64,000 nt of DNA from contig CM119264.1 in NCBI GenBank assembly GCA_051294375.1, positions 20,998,645 to 21,062,644 of the forward strand, given 5' to 3'. This document shows, piece by piece, positions 21,509 to 32,420 of the stretch. Source of the DNA: Paraspadella gotoi (lineage: Eukaryota > Chaetognatha). Both the position numbers and the translations under genes were made by a program. The notes under the pieces were generated by a model. The model saw nothing but the letters and a program-made list of their open reading frames with translations, was not told the DNA's origin and did not search any database. Positions within the stretch are counted from its first letter, which is position 1; the number at the start of each line of letters is the position of its first letter.

Positions 21509-21814
21509 ATTCGACGGGTCAGCGTCGTCGAAAGGTTCTTCTCGAATGCAGGCCGAGCGGCTCACGATGCAGTTAAGCGCATTTGCATTCGTTCGTGTCC
21601 ACTGCGGTTTGAGTTCGTGATGACTAATATAACCAAGGCGGAACAAAGTAAAAACTAAGAGTTCTGTAATATAAATAACGTTAGAGCATCCAAGTGGGAT
21701 GATTTATATTTAGTTATTCAACATAGAGCATTTAAAGTTTATCGTATTACTATAAATCATTAATTTTTTTTTCAAAATCATAATTTTTTAAACGGATAAA
21801 AATTCTGAATTTTT

Positions 21815-22479
21815 AGTCGGATCTGCTTATCAGCAGATCCCGACTTTATAATTCACTTCGTCCGTCGGTCCGCCCCCTCAATATTGTCGGGCACTAACTT
21901 ATATCATGTCAAAACATCGAATTATGATAAATTATGCAAAAAAAATAATGTCCGTCCGTCCGTCCGTCCGTCCGTCCGACCGTCCGTCCGTCCGTCCGTC
22001 CGTCCGTCCGTCCGTCCGTCCGTCCGTCCGACCGTCCTCCGTCCGTCCGTCCGTCCGTCCGTCCGTCCGTCCGTCCATCCGTCCCACCTTAGCAAAAAAC
22101 ACCAATTACTCGTGATTGGATGGATGGATTTGAATGAAATTTTGTGTGTGGGTAGGGAAGTGTGTGATTGAGCTGGATATAAAGTTCGATGGAAACGTCC
22201 GAGTGGAAATGAGTTTAAATGGAAAAAACAAAAAAATATAATTCACTATTGAACACCAATTGCTCATGAGTGGATGGGGCGATTGACCTGGAATTTTGAT
22301 GTGAGTAGGAAAGTGTGTGATTGAACAGGAAACCAAGTTTCGATGAATCGTTTGAGCGGAAATGAGTTTAAAATGGAAAAAAACAAAAAACCTGTTTCAC
22401 TAATTGATTATGATTTTTTTTCCTTTTATATAAATGTATATGCGGGATGTATTAATAAATCAAATAATTAATCAGTTTA
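21815..22479 (+). repeat. HR3 repeat, near-complete copy
   Basis: Begins with the hairpin (21815-21845; arms GTCGGATCTGCT and AGCAGATCCCGAC). Then come GTCCGTCGGTCCGCCCCCTC, the CCGT array, and two tandem-like blocks with GTGTGTGATTGA and GGAAATGAGTTTAAA. It ends in AATTAATCAGTTTA at a 25-N gap. It is the reverse orientation of 1531-2268. Confidence 0.7.
21950..22084. repeat. (CCGT)n tetranucleotide array
   Basis: About 33 units with a few CCGA, CTCC and CCAT variants. It produces spurious Pro-Ser-Val-Arg frames. Confidence 0.95.
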
Positions 22480-22504
22480 NNNNNNNNNNNNNNNNNNNNN
22501 NNNN
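22480..22504. other. Assembly gap (25 N)
   Basis: Run of exactly 25 N, so probably a gap of unknown size. Confidence 0.99.
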
Positions 22505-22640
22505 CGGCTTACGGCCATCCTCACGCTTCCCACAGGGTAGGTACGGGTACCGGTACCTAGTGGTCATGAGCTGATGGCTTTACTCAATGAGCCACCGGGT
22601 CAGGACTGAAGGTGTCATGCTTATAGGCGGGGTGAACCTA
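22505..22640 (-). mobile_element. tRNA-like SINE fragment
   Basis: CCTCACGCTTCCC, GGTAGGTACGGG, TGGTCATGAGCTGATGG, TTACTCAATGAGCC, GGTCAGGACTGAAGGTGTCA and GGCGGGGTGAACCTAGG match the 20700-20850 unit in reverse. Confidence 0.45.
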
Positions 22641-23153
22641 GGCAATGCCCGACTACACACTCTTTCGCTCCTTTTTCAATTTTCTTTCCTTCCTCTCTTC
22701 GTCCAATCGCGATATAAACATCTTGAATAATAAAGAAAACCACTTTCTTTTTCTGCCGAGAAATTTCCATCTCTAAAAATAGACGGTTCGGTGCTTCCCG
22801 CATTTATTCGCTTCGCTTGGAAAAGTACATCTCGATGTCGGAACAGATTAGAATGAAAAAGGGGCGTGTCCATACATGTCCGAACATGTCGTAGCATGTT
22901 CCCCTCCGCGGCGGTGCGCTATATTCTGCGATGAAGCGAACTATTTTAAAATTCCGCGTCGTCGGGAGGAAGTCGAATATTCGAACCGCGTGGCGCGCAA
23001 GTGGGGAAAGGGGGGGAAAAGAGAACATTTTTTTTTCATATTTTCTATTTTTACCTCGAGCGGCTGAGACTCGTCGTCGGGCTTTGTCTGTTTTGTCGTT
23101 GTAGTCTGCGATGTTGTTGTTGTTGTTGGTTTTTTTGTTCGTTGAGTAGAAAG
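22641..23153 (+). other. CpG-richer stretch, possible promoter/5' UTR
   Basis: The segment is less AT-rich than its surroundings and contains CCGCGGCGGTGCGC, GTCGTCGGGA and CGCGTGGCGCGC. It ends with a TTG-rich patch just before a start codon in good context (23154). No TATA box is evident. Reading it as a promoter and leader is inference. Confidence 0.3.
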
Positions 23154-23181
23154 ATGGGGGATCCGGAGAATCTAGAGAAAT
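23154..23181 (+). CDS. Possible first coding exon (nine codons plus one base)
   Basis: ATG in context AAAGATGG is followed by codons for MGDPENLEK, then T and a donor-like GTATGTAA at 23182. Without splicing, the frame ends after two more codons. The exon would end in phase 1. A 51-nt exon candidate at 52273 stays open in the frame this phase requires, but nothing links them directly and 29 kb separate them. No family recognised. A chance ATG near a GT is a real alternative. Confidence 0.25.
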
Positions 23182-24682
23182 GTATGTAAACAAAAAAAGT
23201 TTTATGCGTTGTCAAATACGACCCGGAGAATCGAGATTACGAATCCACATTATGAATCGTCATCAATAAATCGTTTAGAACGATGATGATGACACCGACG
23301 ACGATCACGACGACGATTACGACTCAAGACAAGGGACGATTAGGAGAACGAAAAAGACGACGATGACCTAAAATGATACAACTACCATGTCTTTAGTAAA
23401 GAAAGAGTAACATTAGCCATAAAAGAAGAAATAATTATGCTGCCAAAATACGAAAATGAAAATGAAGAGTCGAATGTTAGGGAGATGATATCCATGATAG
23501 TAGAGGTTAACGAAAGGAAAGAAACAACAATGACTGAAAAGATTAAAAAGTAGAAAAAAAACGATATAAAAAAAAAAAAAAAACAAACTCAAAGCAACGT
23601 AGGAACAACCAGATGCCCAGCTTCTCCTCTTTTTTCGAAGTCGGGATCACGGCGAGGCTTTCTAAGATTAAAGTTGGCGAAAAAATAACGAAAAAAAACG
23701 TCAACAACCACGAAAACTATGTTGACAACGACAACGACAACGACGACTTCGCTCCACCGAGTCGACCTCGTCCGAGGGAAAACGACTCGAAACAGTCGCC
23801 ATGCGAAAGTAATGGAACGGAAAAGGGCCAACGGCGCTGACCCACCCCCCGTGCCCCCCACTTCCTTACCTCATCCCCCATACCCTTTTTTTCAAGCTTT
23901 TTCACTTCGCCTACTATCCGATCGCCTCTCACTTCTTCGAAGTCCGTCCAATATTAAACCCCCGCCCCCCAAAATCCCAATATTCTTTTTCCCCTTATGA
24001 TCCCCGTTTGACTCGTTCTCTTGCAACTGCTCCAGCGTACTATTTTCATTGCGATCCTTTCCTTTGCTCCAATTCTATCATATTCGCGAAAAATAAAGGG
24101 AAAAGAAATACATTTAACCTCAACATTTAACTTGACTTGACTAGAAAGGCATTCGTCCAACAAGGGACTATAAAAAGGGTGGGGAAAGATAGAGGGAGGG
24201 TGGGAGGGGATTTGGGAAGGGGAGGGAGAGGGGGGAGGTGACCAGGTCGGGTCTACGTCTCTACCAGCCTCGTCATCGTCACGCCACTTTAACTCCCATT
24301 TCTAAATGTCCCTCCTAAATTTCAAAGCTTTGTCTTTTTTTTCCCGATGATTGGTACTTTTCCTCGTTTTCGTTGTTTTAATTAACATTTCCTCTCATTT
24401 TTATATACCTTTCATTGTCCCCTTGATTTTCCCTCTTTCATCACGATCAGAGCCTGAACCGAAGCCCCGCTTCTACTTTCCTTTTTTTTTCACAGGTTTC
24501 GCCGTTTCTGATAATTAACGGTCGTTGGCCTCTAATGGTTGAGATTGAATTTTATTTATTTAATTCGGTTAAATTCTTATTTTTTAGGTATTCTTTGATA
24601 GTGGAGAGTGACAAAGTCATAAAAAATGTTTATCTTTTTCAGGTTAATTATAATTGTTATTTTTATCAAATATTAAAAAAAA
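23182..24682. other. No gene seen
   Basis: Contains GACGAC/ACGATG patches (23280-23370), a poly-A stretch (23569-23583), ACAACGACAACG near 23725 and a GGGAGG-rich patch (24175-24240). No product recognised. Confidence 0.4.
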
Positions 24683-24711
24683 ATCTTAAAAGCATAAGGA
24701 ATCGAGCCTAC

Positions 24712-24736
24712 NNNNNNNNNNNNNNNNNNNNNNNNN
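24712..24736. other. Assembly gap (25 N)
   Basis: Run of N. Confidence 0.99.
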
Positions 24737-24966
24737 TTTTGATGTAACCAAATATTGATGCGATGATAACCAAATATTGATGCGATGATAACCGAAGGAT
24801 TGATGCGATGATAACCAAATGATGGATGCGATGATAGTCATTCATTGATGCGATGATAATCATTCATTGATGCGATGATAGTCCTTCATTGATCGGATGA
24901 TAATCATTCATTGATGCGATGATAGTCATTCATTGATGCGATGATAGTCATTCATTGACGTGATGA
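24737..24966. repeat. 22-bp minisatellite (TTGATGCGATGATA...)
   Basis: About ten units of ~22 bp, of the form ATTGATGCGATGATAACCAA or ATTGATGCGATGATAGTCAT. Shorter arrays of the same unit occur at 27243-27297 (reverse), 34495-34565 and 37625-37815. Confidence 0.9.
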
Positions 24967-24969
24967 GTT

Positions 24970-24973
<4 letters not shown>

Positions 24974-25012
<39 letters not shown>
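24974..25012. repeat. (GA)n microsatellite
   Basis: Pure GA following the minisatellite, as in other LR copies. Confidence 0.95.
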
Positions 25013-25014
<2 letters not shown>

Positions 25015-25170
25015 GATTGAGAGCGAAATATAGAGAGAATAATAAAATAATAATAAAAGTTTTTTGAAGGAAAAAAAATCTACGAAAATCTCGGAAATAA
25101 ATTTGGATTTGTATTAAGAAAAAAGTGGCGTGATAAAAATAAAATTGTTTTATTAGTTTTTATTAGTTTT

Positions 25171-25380
25171 TATCAAGCCATGACCGGCGAAGTCGGTTCA
25201 GGCTTGATATTCATTCGGGTGAGCTTCTTTGTGACGTAGTCGTCGTCGTCGTCCGTCACGCTGTTTTTTATATATAAAACTACTACGCTTTTATAGGTTT
25301 GGCTGTGACTTACCGTTTTTTTTAAATAAAAATTATTATGAATTATGATAAAGTTTTACAAAGTGTGCATTCATAGTAAG
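25171..25380 (+). repeat. HR2 hairpin repeat, copy 2
   Basis: Nested hairpin at 25171-25209 has a perfect 9-bp outer stem (TATCAAGCC/GGCTTGATA), a symmetrical ATG/TCA internal loop and a 6-bp inner stem (ACCGGC/GTCGGT) closed by GAA. It is followed by a short GTC array and the same 150 bp as the copy at 17602. Confidence 0.75.
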
Positions 25381-25789
25381 TTAAAAATTTAGATATGGCT
25401 TCTCATCTTGAAATAGCTTTGATATTTTCTTATTACATTTGGATTTAAGTATTTTTTGTTTGAATTTCCACTTCATTATGATTTACTGCAATATGCAAAT
25501 GAGATTATAGTACTCATTATCATATCCAAATTAGTATATAGAAATGCTTTAATCTAATTACATATTGGAGTATATAATATTGAAGATGAAACTCAAAAAT
25601 TTTTTTTTAAATCTCTAATAAAAATGGGAACTCAAAATAACTTTTTAATGAGAAGCTATATCTTAATTTAATACAAATAAAAATAAAATTTTAAAATTGA
25701 GAAAAATTTCAAATTGTAAACCATTGTAACATTTTTTGCCTTTCTTTTATTTCTTTATTTCTTTTATTCTTTTATTTCAGAAAAAACGA
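25381..25789. other. AT-rich, no gene seen
   Basis: Nothing recognised. Confidence 0.4.
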
Positions 25790-26030
25790 GTTCAGTTTCT
25801 GCACTGACTGTACAGCGGCCTTCAAGCAGCTGTCCAGCTTTGTCTCTCTTTCTCTCTCTCTCTCTCTTCTCTTTCTGTCTCTTTCTCTCTTACGATCTCT
25901 TGCGTTATTGTTATTTTTTTGAAAAATTATGATTATGTTTTCTTTCTAAAAACTTTTATCTCGGGGCTTTTTTCTCAATACAAAATCCCAATTTACATCC
26001 GAGATTTTCGTGGATACATTTTAAAAAAAG
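25790..26030 (+). repeat. Partial LR copy
   Basis: GAGTTCAGT..CTGCA, GGCCTTCAAGC, a CT tract, CTAAAAACTTTTAT, AATACAAAATCCCAATTTAC and CGAGATTTTCGTGGAT follow the order seen at 26845-27065. Confidence 0.6.
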
Positions 26031-26794
26031 TGAAGAATAACTTATATTGACATGCATTGTCACATGTAAATCAGCTAATGTGACTTATTATATATGCAGC
26101 ACTTGACCGAACAATATTTTTTTTTTTCTCTGCAATGTAAATCTGTATTAAATATGCATTACATTTAAAAAAATAAATTTGTATTTATTTATTATTGTAA
26201 CTTTGAACTGGTTGGCCCACTATTGGCAAATATATCTAAAATAGGAGTTGATAAGAGAGATATAGTCAAATTAAACATTACTTTTTTGTTATTCTGATAA
26301 TTATATTATTATTAAATTTATAAAATATGTTTAGTGTATATATTTAATCATTTTTATCTTTTTTTAAATAATAATTATTTGAGTTGTGATAACTATTTAT
26401 AAATTAATTAAATATGCAAATATAAAATTTGACCTCGGTCTGGTTTCTTCCTAAAAAAGAACAATCAAAAATTTCATTCAAGATTAAAATTTTTTAAAAT
26501 GAGGAAATAAAATTTTTTTTAAAGTAAAAAAATATTTGGAAGTCAAAAATATCATAGTCGTTAACTGAGTATTTTCAACTATATATTTTGTTAATAGGGA
26601 TTATAATTTTTGGATCATTATTATTGAAAAGAGTTTAGTTTTTTTCTTCTGAATAGGGGTAGCCCCTCTCAATGGGGTGAATCAAAAATTTAGTATGGGA
26701 ACATGCTCAACGAAAATTTATGCATTTTTAAGTTTACTTTCAATGTACAAAAAAATTTCTTATATGGCTCTATACCCAAATATTATTTTGTAAT
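26031..26794. other. AT-rich, no gene seen
   Basis: All frames broken. No repeat recognised. Confidence 0.4.
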
Positions 26795-26888
26795 ATTTTG
26801 TTTATAGAAAGGAAAAGAGTTCGTCCCTACTCATATTCGTCGGAAAATGAGTTCAGCTCTGCAGCGGCGGTCCAGCGGCGGTCCAGCT

Positions 26889-26906
26889 TTCTCTCTTTCT
26901 TTCTCT

Positions 26907-26969
<63 letters not shown>

Positions 26970-27146
26970 TTTTTTTTCCTTCTAAAAACTTTTATTATCG
27001 CCATTTATTCCGCGCTTTTTTCTCAATACAAAATCCCAATTTACATCCGAGATTTTCGTGGATTTTTTCCCCTAAAAATTCTGATTATTCTTTATATAAA
27101 CGAGAGAGACCTAATAATGCGTTTCGTTGGCGGGAAAACTGTCCAG

Positions 27147-27198
<52 letters not shown>
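26889..27198. repeat. Two (CT)n microsatellites (26889-26970, 27151-27198)
   Basis: CT arrays with TTCT interruptions inside LR copy A. Confidence 0.95.
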
Positions 27199-27202
<4 letters not shown>

Positions 27203-27403
27203 TTCACTCATACACGCATTGTTTGTTTTATTTTACGATGAATGATTCATCGCGTCAATGAATGACTATCATCGCATCAATGAATGACTATCATCATGGC
27301 TTGATCCTTATGCTTTTAAGATTTTATATAAAAAAAAACAGCGTGACGCCGACGACGACGACGACGACGACGACTACGTCACAAAGAAGCAACCCTAAAT
27401 TAT

Positions 27404-27442
27404 TATAGAGCCTGAACCGGCTTCGCCGGTCATGGCTCGATA
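27404..27442. other. HR2 nested hairpin, reverse copy
   Basis: TATAGAGCC / TGA / ACCGGC, loop TTC, GCCGGT / CAT / GGCTCGATA. Inner stem 6 bp with no mismatch, outer stem 8 of 9 pairs. Preceded by a GAC array at 27346-27374. Confidence 0.8.
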
Positions 27443-27703
27443 AAAAACATTTTTGTTTAATCCAAAAAACGCCCGAAACGAATAATGATTGCCACCGCCC
27501 ACTGCACTGGATAAAATTAAAGATAAACGAAAAATTATTTGTGAATAAAAGATAAAACCAGAGATAAAAAAATGACAAATCAAAACGAACTTTGATTTGA
27601 TTTCTATAAATATAAATAGAAAACGATGTTGATTAAATAATGAAACTATTATTCATACTAATGATTTCGTCCAGGGTCCAGGGCCGTTAAGCTCGTTCTC
27701 CTC

Positions 27704-27874
27704 ATCTCTCTCTCTCTCTCTCTCTCCCTCACTTCTTTTTCATGCAGCGAGGCGTCCCCTTTAACCAGCATGTGTGTGTATCAGTTTTTATGCCTCATTA
27801 GAGCGGAAAAATGAAGGGCTGAAAAGATGGATGGAAAAACTAAAAAAAAAAGGAAAGGGTTTTGTGTGAAGGAG

Positions 27875-27914
<40 letters not shown>

Positions 27915-27958
27915 ACAGGGAGGTGAGAGAGGAGAGGAGGAGAGAGAGAGAAAGAGTT
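27704..27958. repeat. (CT)n and (GA)n microsatellites in LR copy A
   Basis: CT at 27704-27727 and an interrupted GA array at 27876-27954. Confidence 0.85.
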
Positions 27959-28115
27959 TAACAATAATAAAAGTAAACCCTTTTTTAGCGATAAATACAG
28001 GCGAGGACAATTGCTTAGTAAACGAAGAGGAACGTTTAAGAAGGCGGCTCGACTGTAAACACGATTGACGGGAGCGTAAAATGACCGCTCGACCAACACA
28101 CGCTTTCTTCATCTC

Positions 28116-28262
28116 ATCATCATCATCATCATATCATCATCTCATCATCAATCATCCATCATCTTCATCATCATCATCTTCATTCATCATCATTATATCA
28201 TCATATCAGCATCTCATCATCATCTCTCTCATCATCATCATTCATCGATCATCATCTCATCA
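28116..28262. repeat. (ATC)n microsatellite, interrupted
   Basis: ATC/TCA triplets with ATT, TCT and CAT interruptions, then CAA triplets to about 28286. Confidence 0.9.
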
Positions 28263-28489
28263 TCAACAACAACAACAACAACAACAAGTTTATTCTAGTC
28301 ATTAACATAATTCTCACCACTCTGATAATCAAATTTATTCCTTCCATTAAAGTGCAGAAATTTTGTAATAAGATTTCTCATTATCATCGTATTACATCTC
28401 GTTAATAAACCGTTCATATACAAACATTACTTAACTTAACTTTCTCGTAATCCAATCATTCCCATCAGATAACGCACCTTTTATCCACT

Positions 28490-29345
28490 TTCGCTCCTCC
28501 TTTCTTCTCTCTTCCTTCCCTCCTCTTCCTTCTCTCTTCTTTCCTCCCTTTCTTCCTCTCTCCTTCCTCCCTTCTCGTCTCTCCTCCCTCCCTTTCTTCC
28601 TCGTCTCCTGCTTTCTTCTTCCCTCCCTCCTCTCTCCTTCCCTTCTTTATTTCTCTCTCCTTCCCTCCCTTTCTCTCACTCTCCTTCCCTTCCTTTCTTT
28701 CCTTCTCCTTCCTCCCTTTCTTCCTTCTCTATTCCCTCCCTTTTCCTCGCTCCGTTCCCTCCTTTCTTCTCTTCTGCTTCTCCTCCCTTCTCCTTTTTTC
28801 CTTCCCTTCCTTCTACTTCCTGTCTCCTTCCCTCCCTTCTTCTCGCTACTCTCTTCCCTCCTTTATATTTATCTTTCCTTCCCTCCTTTCTTCCTTTCTC
28901 CTTCTTTCCCTTTCTTCTCTCTGCCTTCCTCCTTTATTCTCTCTCCTTCCCTCCTTTCTCCTCTCTCCTTCCCTCCCTTTCTTCCTCACTTCTTCTCTGC
29001 CCTTTTTCTCTATCCTCCCTCCCTTTCTTCTTCCTCCCCTTTCTTCCTCTCTCCATCCTCTCTTTATTTCTCCTTCCTTCTCCCTTCTTCCTCTCTCTTC
29101 CTCTCCCTTTCTTCCTTTCTCTTCTCTCCCTTTCGTTCCTCATCCTGTGCGCTCCCTTTCTCCTCTCCCTTCCCTCCTTTATTTGCTCTCTCCTCTCCCT
29201 ACCTTTCTTCTCTATCGCCTTCCTTCCCTTTCTTCCTTCGTCTTCCTCCCTTTCTCCTCTCTCGCTTTCCTCCCTTTCTTCCTCTCTCCTTTCTTCTCCC
29301 CTTCTTCCTCTCTCCTTCCTACCTTTCCGCCTCCCTCCGTCATTC
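28490..29345. repeat. 24-bp pyrimidine minisatellite, ~35 units
   Basis: The unit resembles CTCTCCTTCCCTCCCTTTCT plus TCCT, with many single-base changes. The + strand is almost entirely pyrimidine for ~850 bp. Related arrays lie at 32341-32413, 32421-33215 (reverse), 36082-36160 and 45650-46545 (reverse, degenerate). Lys/Glu/Arg-rich frames on the other strand are artefacts of it. Confidence 0.92.
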
Positions 29346-30711
29346 AACAAAGAGCATCGAAGATTTAGTCTTTCGACATATATATGTTTTATTCGGCATC
29401 CTTTGATCTCAAAGCTCTTTCTTACTCTCCCTGCAGGAAATTCCGAGCACGGCCTCGTTGCCATTGTCCGTCGTCGTCGGTCGTCGTCGAGCCAGTCTTT
29501 ATTTCATTGTGTCATCGCCGATTTGAGAACTCGCGGCGCAACCGTTCGTTCTCGCGAGCCTGCGCGAATCGATTTTTTCGCGCGGTCGTCGTTATAGTCC
29601 GTCGAACAGTCACGCTCCGTCGTCGTCATTCGTAGCCTCGCACTGTCGTCTTTCTTCGCGCTTGTATTACGTCGTAACTTCTTTATTTATAGAGGTCAAG
29701 GTCGCAATTGATTGTGCTTTCGTATTTGATTATCAAAAGTGAACGATTCGTCAACGGTCGACGTCGTCTTCGTGTCGTGGACGTCCGTTCGTCGTCGTCC
29801 GTAGCCTGTTTTCTCTTTGTTTTGATCATCCATCGCTCTCATTTCGTCTTCGGATTGCGAAGTTGATACTTACGATTATTGTTCTACCCTTTTTATTCGT
29901 TTAGAGGACATAAAAAGAGTTTTTCCCTCTGAAGTGTTCGTTTTTAAAGAGGTCTTTGATTCCTCCGATTTAGTTTTTTTTTTTTTTAATATTAAGATTT
30001 TTAATAATAAATAAAATAAAATAAATATTAAAATTTGATGATAAAAAACTGTTCATCGGTTATTGGAGTAACAGGTTTGCGCGAACAAATTTAATGGCTG
30101 CACGTACGTCGTGTCTTTTAGCAACGATAATCTAATTCTAGTTACCATCTGTTGTTTGATCTCTTAGTTAGTTAATGATAGCTTCTATTTTTAAAAACGG
30201 GTGTTAGTTATCTCTTTTATCACTTGAACTTCCCAGGTAAATTTCTATGAGTTAAAAACACCGTAAGACATGATTTCTTCAATGATTGTTTATCTAATCT
30301 CAATTAACTGCGTAATTTTAGGTGTAAGATGTTCAAATTTTTATCGGTATAAATAAATTTTTAAAGATCGAATTCCTCATAAAAATCTTCACGTCTTTTT
30401 ACCTACATAAACAGATTTAGGTAAGAACGCCACATTATCTGATACAATTTATTTTTCTCTCATAGCTTTCCCTGATTCTTTTTCTTCACTTCTTTTCTTC
30501 TCTTTCTTTGTAAATTTCCTCTTCCTCTTTCCTCCCTTACTGCTCAATCTGTCACTTACCATTTTTCGGCCCTCTTTTCTGCCACTCATGCATTTTCCTT
30601 ACCATTTTTTTCTCTCCTTCTCTCTTTCCCTTTCTTTTCCCCTCTTTTCTTTCCATTCCCCCTCATTCACTACCTTTATTTTGTCTCACTATTTTTTCCC
30701 CCATCCCTCCT

Positions 30712-30740
30712 GAACCGGCTTCGCCGGTCATGGCTCGATA
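30712..30740. other. HR2 hairpin, truncated at the LR A/B junction
   Basis: ACCGGCTTCGCCGGT and GGCTCGATA are intact, but the left outer stem is missing. The array runs directly into the hairpin from ATCCCTCC. This marks where copy B joins copy A. Confidence 0.75.
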
Positions 30741-31000
30741 AAAACATATTTGTTTAATCCAAAAACGCCCGAAACGAATAATGATTGCCCACCGCCCACT
30801 GCACTGGATAAAATTAAAGATAAACGAAAAATTATTTTGTGAATAAAAGATAAAAACCAGAGATAAAAAAATGACAAATCAAAACGAACTTTGATTTGAT
30901 TTCTATAAATATAATAGAAAACGATGTTGATTAAATAATGAAACTATTATTCATACTAATGATTTCGTCCAGGGTCCAGGGCGCGTTAAGCTCGTTCTCC

Positions 31001-31002
<2 letters not shown>

Positions 31003-31035
<33 letters not shown>
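31003..31035. repeat. (CT)n microsatellite
   Basis: Pure CT inside LR copy B. Confidence 0.95.
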
Positions 31036-31041
<6 letters not shown>

Positions 31042-31167
31042 TTCTTTTTCATGCAGCGAGGCCGTCCCCTTTAACCAGCATGTGTGTATCAGTTTTTATG
31101 CCTCATTAGAGCGGAAAAATAGAAGGGCTGAAAAGATGGATGGAAAAAACTAAAAAAAAAGGAAAGG

Positions 31168-31192
31168 NNNNNNNNNNNNNNNNNNNNNNNNN
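31168..31192. other. Assembly gap (25 N)
   Basis: Run of N. Confidence 0.99.
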
Positions 31193-31911
31193 TTGTTGTG
31201 TGAAAGAGGAGAGAGAGAGAGATGGAGAGTGAAATATATGGAAGGAGAGGAGATAGGAGGGTGGGAGATGATAGAGAGAGATGATGTAAGAGAGAGAAGA
31301 GAGAAAGATGTTAACTAATTAAAGATAACCTTTTGTAGCATAAGATACAGCGAGACGAATGTAGTGAAAACGGAACGATGAAGTAAGGGCGCGTCGAGGT
31401 AATGACTGAGGTTGATCGCTGGAGAGATAAGAGTGAAAGCGCTTCGAGCCAGTACACCGGCTTCGTCGGATCTTCATGCTATCAGTCATCATCGACGTAT
31501 CGATCTCATTCATCTTCGATGCATGCATCATTCGTCGATTGATCATCTATTAGTCATCAAATCCGCCATAATCATCACATCGGCTATCGATCTGGTCCAC
31601 ATCTTCATCCTGGATTTCATTCACTCATCGAACAACACAACCCAACAACAACAAGTTAATTCTTAGTCTAACATAACCATTATCATCACTCACTATGATC
31701 AATTATTTATTCCTTCGCAAAAAGATCTCTCTCTTTTTAGAGAGAGAGAGAGAGAAAGAGTTAACAATAATAAAAGTAAACCCTTTTTAGCGATAAATAC
31801 AGGCGAGACAATGTTTAGTAAAACGAAAGAGGACGTTTAAGAAGGCGGCTCGACTGTAAACACGAGTTGACGGGAGACGATAAAAATGACGCTCGACCAA
31901 CACACGCTTTC

Positions 31912-31912
31912 G

Positions 31913-31947
<35 letters not shown>

Positions 31948-32128
31948 NNNNNNNNNNNNNNNNNNNNNNNNNNNNNNNNNNNNNNNNNNNNNNNNNNNNN
32001 NNNNNNNNNNNNNNNNNNNNNNNNNNNNNNNNNNNNNNNNNNNNNNNNNNNNNNNNNNNNNNNNNNNNNNNNNNNNNNNNNNNNNNNNNNNNNNTCATCA
32101 TCATCATCATCAACAACAACAACAACAA
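31912..32128. repeat. (ATC)n array split by a 147-N gap
   Basis: ATC repeats at 31912-31947 and 32095-32110, then CAA triplets. The N run is 31948-32094. Confidence 0.95.
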
Positions 32129-32420
32129 CAACAAGTTTATTCTAGTCATTAACATAATTATTATCATCACCACTATGATAATCAAATTTTATTCCTTCGC
32201 AATAAAGTGCAAAATTTTGTAATAAATTTCTCATTATCATCGTAATTCATCATCGTTATAAAACCGTTCATTACGAACATTAACTAACTTAACTTCTCGT
32301 TAATCCAATCATTCCCATCAGTAACGCACCTTTTATCCACTTTCTCTCCCTTCCTTTCTTCCTCTCTCCTTCCCTCCCTTCCTTCCTCTCTTCTTCCCTC
32401 CCTTTCTTCCTCTCTCCTTC

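Larger units (their letters stand above)
19413..21765. repeat. Large inverted duplication, ~1-kb arms
   Basis: The left arm (19413-20425) recurs as reverse complement on the right (about 20735-21765). Matching ends are TAGTAATACGATAAAC (19418) and GTTTATCGTATTACTA (21739). Matching interior blocks lie at 19565-19650 and 21530-21620, 20040-20110 and 21065-21125, and 20200-20400 and 20765-20970. The centre (20426-20734) holds a third partial copy of the 20215-20315 block. A gap interrupts the left arm where the right arm has GA/CT tracts. I recognise no protein. It could be a fold-back element or an inverted copy made by rearrangement. Confidence 0.75.
24683..25140 (-). repeat. Partial copy of the long repeat (LR), minus orientation
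   Basis: Runs CTTAAAAGCATAAGGAATC, 22-bp minisatellite, GA tract, GAAAATCTCGGAAATAAATT. This is the reverse complement of the order at about 26990-27310. A 25-N gap falls inside. Confidence 0.6.
26795..30714 (+). repeat. Long repeat (LR), copy A, the most complete
   Basis: Non-coding unit in this order: CT tracts and CATCCGAGATTTTCGTGG (26845-27200), minisatellite (27243-27297), GAC array and nested hairpin (27340-27442), AAACGCCCGAAACG block (27465), CT and GA tracts, CGCTCGACCAACACACG (28086), ATC array, pyrimidine minisatellite (28490-29345), CpG- and GTC-rich block (29340-29830), and an AT-rich block ending near GTAAGACATGATTTC (30270). A new hairpin opens copy B at 30712. Parts recur in both orientations up to 48.4 kb. 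No ORF shows homology to a transposon protein. It may be a non-autonomous element or a large satellite-like unit. Confidence 0.7.
30715..32413 (+). repeat. LR copy B, with gaps and a noisy segment
   Basis: 30740-31167 repeats 27440-27858 almost exactly. After a 25-N gap, 31193-31740 looks like a very noisy version of the 27860-28350 part. The sequence from 31741 then repeats that part cleanly. It ends in the pyrimidine minisatellite at the inversion point near 32413. Confidence 0.75.

Noticed and set aside
24737-24966. CRISPR-like array
   Set aside because: Units are contiguous with no unique spacers, and the DNA is eukaryotic. It is a minisatellite.
26798-27245. Frames of 130-147 residues with poly-Ser-Leu
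   Set aside because: They span two CT arrays in a repeat present several times with frame-breaking indels.
28934-29464. 176-residue Arg/Glu/Lys-rich minus-strand frame
   Set aside because: Product of the 24-bp pyrimidine minisatellite. Other copies of the array do not keep the frame.
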